A stretch of 64,000 bases of DNA from Maylandia zebra. Lineage: Eukaryota; Chordata; Actinopteri; Cichliformes; Cichlidae. The stretch is taken from assembly GCF_041146795.1 (NCBI RefSeq), contig NC_135169.1:12113585-12177584 (forward strand), written 5' to 3'. The notes under the pieces are model-generated. The model worked only from the letters and a program-made list of their open reading frames with translations, had not been told where the DNA came from and made no database searches. The position numbers and the translations under genes were made by a program. This document shows positions 34,001-43,035 of this stretch, one piece after another (positions within the stretch are counted from its first letter, which is position 1; each line of letters opens with the position of its first letter).

Positions 34001-37000
34001 TGTTGTGATCTACTCTCATTTATGCTGTGTGGTCCGTTTGCCTGGTCATGTAAGTTTATTTGGATTTTTGGATTTCAGATTTCTGTTACTTTTTGCCATC
34101 CAGCAATAAAAGCTGAGTTTTGAGCCACTTTCTGCCTCCGAGTGTCTGCACTTTGGGTCCTTCTACTTCCACTCCTACCTGCACACAGCCTTAACCTGAC
34201 ATGGTGACTCCGTTATTTAGTGGTTTTTCATGGTTTTGACTTTTGTATTTCTAGTTCCCTTTGTTATTCTTTGGTACTTCAGTTATTATTCTAGCCCTTT
34301 CATTTTGTCACTGTGCCTCTCTTGTGTTCCTTGTGTTACGTCTAGTACTCCTGGTTTCTATGTTCATGTATTCCTGTTTTGCTTCGACAGTCCCATGTGC
34401 TGCGTCAGTCTATTCTGTATTTTTCCTCCCTGTCTTCTCTCATCAGATTAGGTTCAGCTGTGCCTCCCTGTTATGTATTCCCTCGTTACCCACTGTATGT
34501 ACTGTGTGTTTCCCTTTGTTCCCTGTCGATTCGGCTGCGTTTCTCCTGTTTATCACAAACTGCATTTCTCAGGTTTTGATGTTCCAGTTCTCACGTCTCA
34601 GATCTTTAATTTCTTTGGTTTTTTTTAACGTTTTCCCAGTTTAGCTTTTGCTTGTTTAGTCTCTTTCACCTTTTGCTTTTGTTTGTATTCTGCTCTGCCG
34701 TAATAAAGGTTCACTCTCAGTTCAAGTCTGTTTTCAGTGTCTGCATTCGGGTCTGACCTCTCTCAGCACCCAACTCTCCTCCAACACTGAATACTTTCAC
34801 TAAAGTGATTGGTCATTGCTTTTTGTATTAAACCAGGTCATGTGTATGTTATATTTTAACAAATGGCAGTGCTTTATGACATGACAGACCAGAGTGACTT
34901 ATTCTTTCTTATAGAAATTGTAGATTTGCTGCTATTTCTTTGAAATTATTATTATGTCATCATTGTCCTCAGGTGATGGAGCAGCAGGTCAGCATTGGCA
35001 TCTCTATACCAGCTGAAGGTTCGTGACACAAAGTGGTGACAAACTGTCTACAATGAGGCTACTATCAGCTGCAGCTCTTTGTCTGACTAACAATGTAACA
35101 TGCTTTGTAGACCATTGAATTCATCCTGTGCTGACCATGATGACATTTGTCAAATGGAGATCACACAACAAACATGACTTACTTGATGCTGACAATGTGA
35201 AGGCTTCACTCCACTCTGTTGAAGAATATGAGTCATCTCTGCGTCGACTCTTACACATGTAGTCTTCACTGCTGGACTCAGAAACTCTGAATGTCACATC
35301 ATTGTGTGTCCACTGTGTGGGTGTCCCGCGTCCTCTCCATTCATACTCCCACTCAGTGGTTTCACCTCCTTCCTGCACCTCACATGTCAGAGTGATCGTC
35401 TCACCTCTGAATATCTGAGGCCAGTTGGGTCGTTGTTTTACAACAACTTTATTGGAAACTGTTTACACATATTAACAGTTGAGATACAAACATGAAATCA
35501 ACACAGAAAACTTCACATTGTATGTTTGATAATCATGAGTGAATGTATATTTCAAACTAAATGACTGAACTCACAGGTTATCTCAATGGTGACATCATCA
35601 CTTCTATCAGTGTAGTAAGCTGGGTTTCCTCTTGTTCCTCTGCAGCTGTAGATTCCTCCTTGAGATACTCTGATATCTCTGTTTTGTTGATCTCTGATTT
35701 GACCTTCAGAGGTTGTTTGGGTTCGTCTGAACCACTCAAATATCCATCCATCAGAGCTCTGCACAGAGCAGGTCAGTGTCACACTGCCCCCTACTGGTAT
35801 GATTGTTGTTCCTGCTGTCAGTGTGGCCCTGGGTCTATATGCTGTTATGAAAAAAGAGAAGAAAATGTACACTTCATCCATTATAAAGGTAGTTTAAAAC
35901 ATTTCAAATGTTTGCCATTTTTCTGTCTCAACATGGTGACAGAGCTGCAGTAATTCAGGTTGTAGATCTCTAAATAAACACAGTATAAATGTTTGTCCAA
36001 TCTCAGGCCTGAATAAGTCACTGGATGTAAACTAATGGAGTTCACTGTTGAAGGAAACACACTGATGGGTTCAGAGGGATCTGCCTAGTTTCAGGTTTAG
36101 ATAACAGAAACATCATCACCTTAATTTTTTTTAAGCTTTTGACGTTTCTTCTTCTCCTTATTTAAAATTTATTTCATCCACAGTTATTTTATTTATACAA
36201 TAAAATACACACATATAGTGTGGAGCAGGGAAATTATTTTACTGCTATTGTTAAATAATTGTCATCATTACCATTGCATTAATAATAAAATCTGGAGTTT
36301 ATATTGCATTCAGGGGTTAAACAGTGTCTCTTTCAGAAAGACTGAGTTGCAGGCTGACAGGAAGTTGTATGCAGAAGTGAAAGCAGATAGTTATTTTGAG
36401 CCGCAGGCTAAGACGAGGCTTTAACAATGTAACAGATAGCTTTAAGAAGGCCTTAAGCAGTTATGACTATTTTATACACAATGCATATCTGTGCTTATTA
36501 AAGAGTTGGAGCTCGGTCAATTAATTGGGGGTCGGAAGCTTTGTTCGGCGCGATGTTCGGACAATCTATTGTGCAAGTGACTTGGAGCCATAGAAGGAAT
36601 TGCAATACATGCTTACAAAACACTTATATATCAGATCATTTTATATTAAGGTTTTAGTAGAGGTTCTTGGTTAAAACATTTATTTAGTAGAAGACATACA
36701 CATAGTCTCAGTGAGCTTCTGGTCTGGTAAAAGGTCAGAAGTGCAACAGGTGAATTGAGAAAGAGCATTTGAGGACGAGACACAGACAGTAGGTGAAGAG
36801 GTGACACAAAGAGCATGTGAGGTCGTGACACACACACATAGAGTTAAATTTATTTAGAGGAACCGTCCTTGTTGTCTCGGCAAGAAAGAGGAACAATTCA
36901 TTTTAAGATAAGAACGGAAAGTACCAAGCCATGAAAATAGAAGATGATTTTCTGGGTGAAAAGTCATGATGATGTTGATCTGATCTATGTATAAAATGTA

Positions 37001-40000
37001 CCGGTGACGCATGAAGGGGCGTCAGTAAATAAACCCTGATGCTATAAAATATCTGTTCATGCTTTGATTAAGTCGAAGACTACTTCCTGTCTGCGTACAG
37101 AGTTGTCTTCCCACACGTGTGTTCATTAAAATCATTGTTTGACTTCACCCGGCCGGATCGGTGTGGTTATTCTTCGATCACCTCTTGTACCCTTCCTCAA
37201 TATTGAATCTTAACAATAGTAATAATAAATGACAGAGTGTGAGTATTGTAGTGCTGACATTAATGTATTGAGAATTTACATCTGTATTTCAAGAGGAATC
37301 ATCACATTATTAGTCATTGAGGACTTACCTAACATAGTTACAGAGACAGTATTACTGATCTTTGTATAAGATGATCCCCTCCTGCGACCACAGCACTGAT
37401 ATTCTCCACTGTGACTTGAATATTTAATTTCTAATGTGTGCTCTTTGATTGTGCTGTAGCGGAATAATTCTCGACCATCCTTGTTGGTTTTGTATTCCCA
37501 GTCAGTGTCTTCTCCTTCATTCATGTCACATTTGAAGGTAACAAACTCACCGAAGAAAAAACTGGACCAGTTGGGTTCAATAGTTAGCAGAGCAGCTAGA
37601 ATCCAACACAACCACAAAGTTAACAGCCTGAAACACTTTTATGCACGACACAATCTGTGACAGTATGTTCATACACTGTTCATATATTGAATAATAATTA
37701 CATATAAAACATAGGTGAACTGTAATTAAGATTCAGTATTTTGAGATGAAACCTTACTAAATAAATGAAAAGAAAGAAGTAAAGTCAAAACTTTTCAGTC
37801 ACCTTGAGCGTGTCCAGTGCCGAGGAGAGTACAGAGCACTACAATAAAGACAGAAACTTCAGGATTTATCAAACTAAAGACATGTTCATGTTTACAGTTA
37901 CAGTTATAGTTCGTCCATGTCTGGCTTTACCTTTCCCCAGTTCTGGTTATAGTTTAATTTTACCTTTAACTTTTGCTTTTTGCGTTTCTCATCAGCCTGA
38001 ATAAACAACTTACTTTTTGTTAAAGTTCAGTTCTGTCCCTCGTGTTTTCTGCTGCTAACACACCGGCACTGATTCAGAAATAAACCTTTCTTAGATAAAC
38101 TAAACCAGCTCCACTCATTCCAACAAGGTCTGACCATGTTTGTCAGATTTTTATGAAAAGGCCTGTAACACACAGACTAAGCTGACCAATAGCAGACAGT
38201 AAGTTTTATTACACATACAGTGGCTTGCAAAAGTATTCGGCCCCCTTGAACTTTCCCACATTTTGTCACATTACAGCCACAAACAGGAATCAATTTTATT
38301 GGAATTCCACGTGAAAGACCAACACAAAGTGGTGTACACGTGAGAAGTGGAACGAAAATCATACATGATTCCAAACATTTGTTACAAATAAATAACTGCA
38401 AAGTGGGGTGTGTGTAATTATTCAGCCCCCTTTGGTCTGAGTGCAGTCAGTTGCCCATAGACATTGCCGGATGAGTGCTAATGACTAAATAGAGTGCACC
38501 TGTGTGTAATCTAATGTCAGTACAAATACAGCTGCTCTGTGACGGCCTCAGAGGTTGTCTAAGAGAATATTGGGAGCAACAACACCATGAAGTCCAAAGA
38601 AAACACCAGACAGATCAGGGATAAAGTCATTGAGAAATTTAAAGCAGGCTTAGGCTACAAAAATATTTCCCAAGCCTTGAACATCCCATGGAAAACTGTT
38701 CAAGAAATTCAGAAATGGACGGAGTATGGCACAACTGTAAACCTACCAAGACAAGGCCGTCCACCTAAACTCACAGGCCGAACAAGGAGAGCGCTGATCA
38801 GAAATGCAGCCAAGAGGCCCATGGTGACTCTGGACGAGCTGCAGAGATCTACAGCTCAGGTGGGGGAATCTGTCCAACTATTAGTCATGCACTGCACAAA
38901 GTTGGCCTTTATGGAAGAGTGGCAAAAAGAAAGCCATTGTTAAAAGAAACCATAAGAAGTCCCATTTGCAGTTTGCCACAAGCCACGTGGGGGACACAGC
39001 AAACATGTGGAAGAAGGTGCTCTGGTCAGATGAGACCTAAATGGAACTTTTTGGCCAAAATGCAAAACGCTATGTGTGGCGGAAAACTAACACTGCACAT
39101 CACTCTGAACACACCATCCCCACTGTCAAATATGGTGGTGGCAGCATCATGCTCTGGGGGTGCTTCTCTTCAGCAGGGACAGGGAAGCTGGTCAGAGTTG
39201 ATGGGAAGATGGATGGAGCCAAATACAGGGCAATCCTGGAAGAAAACCTCTTGGAGTCTGCAAAAGACTTGAGACTGGGACGGAGGTTCACCTTCCAGCA
39301 GGACAACGACCCTAAACATAAAGCCAGGGCAACAATGGAACGGTTTAAAACAAAACATATCCATGAGTTAGAATGGCCCAGTCAAAGTCCAGATCTAAAT
39401 CCAATCGAGAATCTGTGGCAAGATCTGAAAACTGCTGTTCACAAACGCTGTCCATCTAATCTGACTGAGCTGGAGCTGTTTTGCAAAGAAGAATGGGCAA
39501 GGATTTCAGTCTCTAGATGTGCAAAGCTGGTAGAGACAGACCCTAAAAGACTGGCAGCTGTAATTGCAGCAAGAGGTGGTTCTACAAAGTATTGACTCAG
39601 GGGGCTGAATAATTACGCACACCCCACTTTTCAGTTATTTATTTGTAAAAAATGTTTGGAATCATGTATGATTTTCGTTCCACTTCTCACATGTTTGTAT
39701 TGATCTTTCACGTGCAATTCCAATAAAATTGATTCATGTTTATGGCTGTGATGTGACAAAATGTGGAAAAGTTCAAGGGGGCCGCAAGCCACTGTATGTG
39801 AGCTGACTGAGCGGCTAAAAATGAAATGAAGAGATCACAAGTCCAATACTTGTTTAATTGTGAAGAACATTTATTTTATTTGACATGTTAAATACTGTTT
39901 GTCATAAACCATCACTAGTATCAAACATTTGTCTTCTCACATGTAAAGATACATTATTTACAATTTTTCAAAACTATTTATAATTTGTTTTTATATTTAC

Positions 40001-41464
40001 AAACCTCCAAGCACACAAATGTATGAATAAAAGACAATAAATATCAATATATAAAAATATAAATAGTTAAACTAAACTCCTCTCTACCTGCATTCATACA
40101 CTGCAGGAACTAATTAGAGGTGTTTTTACACCTGAAAATTAATTTGAACACACTGATGGATTAAAATAAGTTTAAAAATTAATGTCTTAAAACTTGACTG
40201 AGGTCTTACAGAAACAGACATTTTGTTTTATTTGTTCCTTGTTATGCTTTTTTATATTTTTTAGAAACTTTATTGCTAACTTTACTGAGCATAACTACCC
40301 TCACAAACATCGATGACAACTTAAATCACAAACACAATGACGCCGTTAATGTATGTGGCAGCCCTACTTTTTAAAATACTGAATTCAGACAGGGTCAAAC
40401 CGCTGTGGATATTTATATGAAGAAACATGGTTTACAGTAAAGAATATAATGACCTTTTCCTTCCTATCATAGATATAATTATCAAGTACACTGTTGCTGC
40501 TTTGTAAAGAGCCACACGTTGTTGATGAGACACTAAAAGCTGCAGTACAAAATACAGCCAGGTATTTTCTTACACTTATGTGTCCAGCACAAAATCATTA
40601 AAGTCTTTGAACTATACAGTAAATACATTTCCATCAAGCATGAAAAAAGTAACTTGACTGTACCCGTCTCTCACCCTAAGACAGCTGGAAGAGGGTCAGT
40701 TGGAAGTCTTTTTCACACAGAACACACACCAAGAATATCTGAGCAACCAAATCAAATAAATTTCACTTTGATCTGCAAACAAACTAAAGTGATTTCCATG
40801 CTTCCTTTAATAGGCAGTGGGACAGTAACCTTTAAAGTTTAAATGGATCTAGCTTAAAGTTTAGAGCTCGCCTGAGAAAGCAACACTGGGAGAGCACTAG
40901 TAATTTGTAGTGTCACACGAATGCTCTAGCAACATTATACATATATTATAAATAGGATGAAGAGGAAAAACACCTCACCTTGAGTATTTCTATAGGAGAA
41001 CGTAATGAGCACTGAAGTAAAGATGAAAAAGTCATGAGGCTCAAACTGACAGAAACTGACTCATGATGAATCTGGGCATTTTGTAAAAGTGAATTTCCAA
41101 AATTCATCAAAAGGTTTCTGTGCATATAAACTAATATCAGGACATTTCAAAATTTAAGGAAACAAAAAACCTAAATTTTTAAATTGTTAATAGTTTAAAA
41201 AACTAATAATGTAACAAATTTTAAACAATAACAATGAGTCAACTCCAAAAACAGTGGTGTATCCAACAAAATGCTCCACCCTAAACTGAGCCAAAACAGC
41301 AACCAACATTTTGCTTTAAAATCATCAAAATATTCTCAGTTTGAACTCCCAGTTAAATTGTTTTAAAGCAGTGATGCACTGTAATTCTAACAAATAATAC
41401 ATCAAACAACATCAAAAATGTACTTACAGAATAACCCCGTCATACAGAGCAAAGTGTGCCCCAT
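28029..41464 (-). CDS. Receptor unit 3: ITIM-type Ig receptor, complete
   Basis: Twelve minus-strand exons: 41428-41464, 40979-41011, 37329-37595, 35575-35841, 35183-35458, 30717-30995, 29957-30076, 29792-29807, 29621-29712, 29041-29103, 28834-28893 and 28419-28481, then a terminal piece 28029-28036 (GT CAG TGA). The total is 1,581 bases, or 526 residues, in frame throughout. Order: signal peptide, Ig domains B-A-B-A, transmembrane helix, tail with HEYNSV, VTYALI, AVYSEV and LMYAEV. VTYALI and LMYAEV fit the ITIM pattern, so an inhibitory leukocyte receptor is likely. A second possible signal exon (37803-37838) could replace 40979-41011. The large introns hold a 3-kb LTR element, a Tc1 and an LTR-like sequence. 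The borders are inferred. Confidence 0.78.
28419..29807 (-). CDS. Unit 3 cytoplasmic-tail exons
   Basis: Exons 29792-29807 (16 bases), 29621-29712 (92 bases, HEYNSV), 29041-29103 (63 bases, VTYALI), 28834-28893 (60 bases, AVYSEV) and 28419-28481 (63 bases, LMYAEV, then a lysine-rich end). The first two have the same sizes and phases as in unit 2, while the last three differ in sequence. Confidence 0.75.
29957..30076 (-). CDS. Unit 3 exon 7: transmembrane segment
   Basis: 120 bases, phase 1-1. VSGADSSSSPV, then the helix WLMVGLVCGVSLIIILLLLL, then YRCRQSK. The helix has no charged residue. Confidence 0.85.
30717..30995 (-). CDS. Unit 3 exon 6: Ig domain type A, membrane-proximal
   Basis: 279 bases, KPKAKLR, SSSSGWKYYWYRDEKSSEAL and YRCRGGRGNPVYYTED. 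The exon and about 0.7 kb of flanking intron are nearly identical to the unit 2 region at 14.3-15.0 kb. Confidence 0.8.
31846..32293. mobile_element. hAT-type MITE inside the LTR element
   Basis: 448 bp with ends TAGTGATGGG...CCCATCACTA and the perfect 8-bp target duplication CAGAACAT (31838-31845 and 32294-32301). The right duplication restores the AT of the gag start codon at 32300. Confidence 0.92.
32300..33016 (+). CDS. Gag-like protein of the LTR element
   Basis: 238 residues. The N-terminal half (MDPADSSAFGF, then IKLLDRIAQANDL) resembles gag starts of fish Gypsy elements. The C-terminal half is rich in proline and serine and holds about 3.5 copies of a 14-residue repeat (GSKGPVQPPVSSAG). 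No CCHC zinc knuckle is seen. The role would be structural, in forming retroelement particles. The frame ends before the repeat-like, proline-rich sequence up to 33200, so the protein may be shortened by a frameshift. I am sure of the element but less sure that the protein works. Confidence 0.65.
   Translation: MDPADSSAFGFNAEMERMIKLLDRIAQANDLRTMAVGLSAVDAIIRSNPLLTQLSMDTVLGSSIAAWREQVRAGELALSTSTSTSLPPPQDNAHSPPASSLPQTASPSSHQPGPCSPAHSPSFFLAAMWSEDEEEVSVSPPVSVPSFRRKRRHGHSSPQSSVLPPVVPAGGSGELLQPSVPAGGSKGPVQPPVSSAGGSKGPVQPPVSSAGGSEGPVQPPVSSAGGSGRTQPAHPSVC
32830..32985 (+). repeat. 42-bp minisatellite in gag-like frame
   Basis: About 3.5 tandem copies of a 42-bp unit starting GGATCCAAGGGGCCCGTTCA, each coding 14 residues, with few substitutions between copies. 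Confidence 0.85.
34207..34790 (+). mobile_element. Probable remnant of an older LTR
   Basis: T-rich sequence ending in TAATAAAGGTTCACTC and GTGTCTGCATTCGGGTCTGA, which resembles the 3' end of fish Gypsy LTRs. The TGTCATGG at 31163 may be its start, in which case the younger element landed inside it. No clear target duplication is seen. Confidence 0.45.
35183..35458 (-). CDS. Unit 3 exon 5: Ig domain type B
   Basis: 276 bases, NWPQIFRGETITLTCEVQEG, then EWEYEWRGRG, then DYMCKSRRRDD and EWSEAF. The acceptor is GTAAACAG and the donor is GTAAGTC. Confidence 0.8.
35575..35841 (-). CDS. Unit 3 exon 4: Ig domain type A
   Basis: 267 bases, YRPRATLTAGTTIIPVGG, LTCSVQSSDGWIFEWFRRT and YSCRGTRGNPAYYTD. 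Both Ig cysteines and the core tryptophan are present. Confidence 0.8.
36420..37214 (+). mobile_element. Possible ERV-type LTR
   Basis: Features of an LTR in order: a TATA box (GCTATAAAATA at about 37043), a polyadenylation-like ATTAAAATC at about 37126, and an end resembling TCTTAACA at about 37214. The left border and target duplication are not found, so the limits are rough. Confidence 0.4.
37329..37595 (-). CDS. Unit 3 exon 3: Ig domain type B, membrane-distal
   Basis: 267 bases, TIEPNWSSFFFGEFVTFKCD (first cysteine) and GEYQCCGRRRG (second, with an extra cysteine beside it). It is divergent from the other B exons and lacks the GWSD-type end. Confidence 0.75.
37803..37838 (-). CDS. Unit 3 exon 2: signal peptide end, candidate 2
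   Basis: 36 bases, phase 1-1, giving LCTLLGTGHAQ, which looks like a normal signal-peptide end. It is 0.2 kb from the first Ig exon, but no start exon lies between it and the Tc1 insertion at 38218. It may be an alternative exon, or the remnant of another unit whose first exon was lost. Confidence 0.6.
38218..39794 (+). mobile_element. Tc1-like transposon, inactive
   Basis: Inverted repeats of about 200 bp start CAGTGGCTTGCAAAAGTATT and end with the complement (GCAAGCCACTG), flanked by TA on both sides (38216-38217 and 39795-39796). The size of 1,577 bp is normal for Tc1 elements. It splits the 5' region of unit 3, between the two candidate second signal exons. Confidence 0.93.
38587..39595 (+). 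pseudogene. Tc1 transposase with frameshift and stop
   Basis: The N-terminal helix-turn-helix part (MKSKENTRQIRDKVIEKF, then NIPWKTVQEIQKW, then GRPPKLT) is open from 38587. Near 38870 the frame shifts. After the first catalytic aspartate (WSDET) a TAA replaces the usual lysine codon at about 39038. From 39041 the C-terminal part is open to 39595, with the second aspartate (QQDNDPKHKA) and the third acidic residue (DLNPIENLW). Three frames carry one protein, so it cannot make an active DDE transposase. Confidence 0.9.
39797..40978. other. Unit 3 intron, unassigned
   Basis: AT-rich and without a recognisable exon, RNA gene or transposon end. Confidence 0.4.
40979..41011 (-). CDS. Unit 3 exon 2: signal peptide end, candidate 1
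   Basis: 33 bases, phase 1-1, giving LITFSYRNTQ. It lies at the usual distance from exon 1. The cleavage region is less typical than in candidate 2. Confidence 0.65.
41428..41464 (-). CDS. Unit 3 exon 1: start and signal peptide
   Basis: 37 bases, MGHTLLCMTGLF plus one base, followed by GTAAGTAC. Same layout as units 1 and 2. Confidence 0.8.
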
Positions 41465-41603
41465 CATCACTGCACTCTGATCCACTCTGATGCGATGCAG
41501 ATGATCACAAAGTGTTTTCTATGAATAATAAATGCAGAAATAGAAGCTGAACTTAAACCAGATAAGGTCAGTTTTTCTCTGACTTTTTTTTCTGTCTTTC
41601 ACC

Positions 41604-41700
41604 TCTCTGTGCTTCCTTCGCTTTTACACCTACCTCAAACAGTTCCTGTAGCTTTGACCACAGCAGTTGTTTGACATGTTTACATTTCCTGTCCATTGCA
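41604..41700 (-). promoter_or_regulatory. Conserved upstream block of unit 3
   Basis: On the minus strand it has GGACAGGAAATG (Ets-like), CAACTGCTGTGGTC (RUNX-like), CTACAGGAACTGTTTGAGG and GTGTAAAAGCGAAGGAAG. The CRE half site is changed (ATGTCAAAC). Confidence 0.55.
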
Positions 41701-42271
41701 AACACATATAGGTTTCTTTCACATGTTGTGTTTCACATGTCTTTCTCTATAATATACAAATGTGTATTTTGTTCCAAGTCAGGAAGTCAGTTCATAGTTT
41801 TTGCCTTTTACTTCTTTGAAAACTCTCACGGCATTTTTAAGTGTCCTGTGAAACAATTTTAATCTGCAATGTTCATCTTCTGTCAGGTCTCTGGGAACTT
41901 GGAGTCACCTTATCAGCCAGTAATTTTATATATCCACAGATATTCATAGTGCCATCTATAAATCTTAAAAAAAAATGTATATGTACTGGTTGTCATAACA
42001 TTACTACCTTGGGGACTCTGCACACACAGCAAGACCTAGTCCTGTTCTGGACTCCATCTGAACACATTTATCTTGGTCTGATTTGACAAAAGTGGTGTCC
42101 CAGCATTCATCAAGCCAAATCTTTTTTTTTTTAATTTTTTTAATTTTTTTTTTTTAGAACAGTTTAGTTTTGCAGTTATATGAGTTGTTCTTAAGCAGTG
42201 TCCTTTATGCTGTTTGAGCCGCAACTCAATTTTATTTATTTATTTTTTTCAAAGTAACTGTCGGTCTGATG

Positions 42272-42273
<2 letters not shown>

Positions 42274-42305
<32 letters not shown>
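42274..42305. repeat. CT microsatellite
   Basis: About 16 CT dinucleotides. Confidence 0.9.
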
Positions 42306-42308
<3 letters not shown>

Positions 42309-43035
42309 GAACTCACATTTATTCTGTCTTTTCATTTATTTATTTATTTTAATGTCCAGTGGATAATGGAAATCACGGGTGCATTTTTATTGTTGTTTAC
42401 TTCTAACTTATAAATATCAAAGTTTTGTAGAGTTTAGAGCTTTGTAGTCTTTGCTTTTGATTGATTATAACAAGAAATATGTTAAGATGTTTCCCCCATA
42501 CTTCATAAAAACATATATGATGTATTTCATAGTTCGATTAAAGATTATCATGTAGCACTGAAGTGAAAAAGCTCGCTCAGCCTCAGAATAGATCTGTGAA
42601 TGTTCTCACTTTGTGGTGGAAATATGTTTTAAATTTGGCTGTGACTCCAAACACAGGAAATGACTCACTGTGTGGCTGAACTGTAGATAAAGCTTAACAC
42701 GAAATCTAAAGACAACATTTATATTCAGTGTTACTTTTTTTTATCTGACGGCATATCAAAGTAACATTAAGTACTAACACATTTGATCTGGAAACAATTC
42801 TTTGTCTTACTTGGACATCAACATACAAATTAGACCTGAGCATCTGACTAAATGTCAAAAATCAGGAAAGAAAATCCAAATAGATGATGTGAAAAACTTA
42901 TTTAAAAGCTGCAATTAAAAAAAAAACCGAAAAAAAAGGTTTGTTTCAAAAGCTACATGTTGTGGATCAAGTTTATGTCTGTGAAGGTTCTCAGTTATCC
43001 AGGTCATCGTAGTCAAAGGAGCTTGGAAAGAAAAG
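42306..43035. other. Spacer between unit 3 and the Penelope-like element
   Basis: AT-rich sequence with no recognisable gene or repeat. Confidence 0.4.

Larger units (their letters stand above)
31178..34201 (+). mobile_element. Non-autonomous Ty3/Gypsy-like LTR retrotransposon
   Basis: Two nearly identical LTRs (31178-31825, 648 bp; 33555-34201, 647 bp; both TGTTAGGG...CCTGACA) enclose 1.7 kb. The 5-bp target duplication TGGTG is perfect (31173-31177 and 34202-34206). A purine-rich tract (AAGGGGGGAGTAC) ends at 33554. The inside has a gag-like frame but no protease, reverse transcriptase or integrase, so it needs help from another element. It lies between Ig exons 5 and 6 of unit 3, in sense opposite to the gene. 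The few LTR differences point to a recent insertion. Confidence 0.92.

Noticed and set aside
38919-39272. Plus-strand frame of 117 residues in the Tc1 element
   Set aside because: It is partly the transposase after a frameshift and partly a shadow frame. It is covered by the transposase pseudogene.
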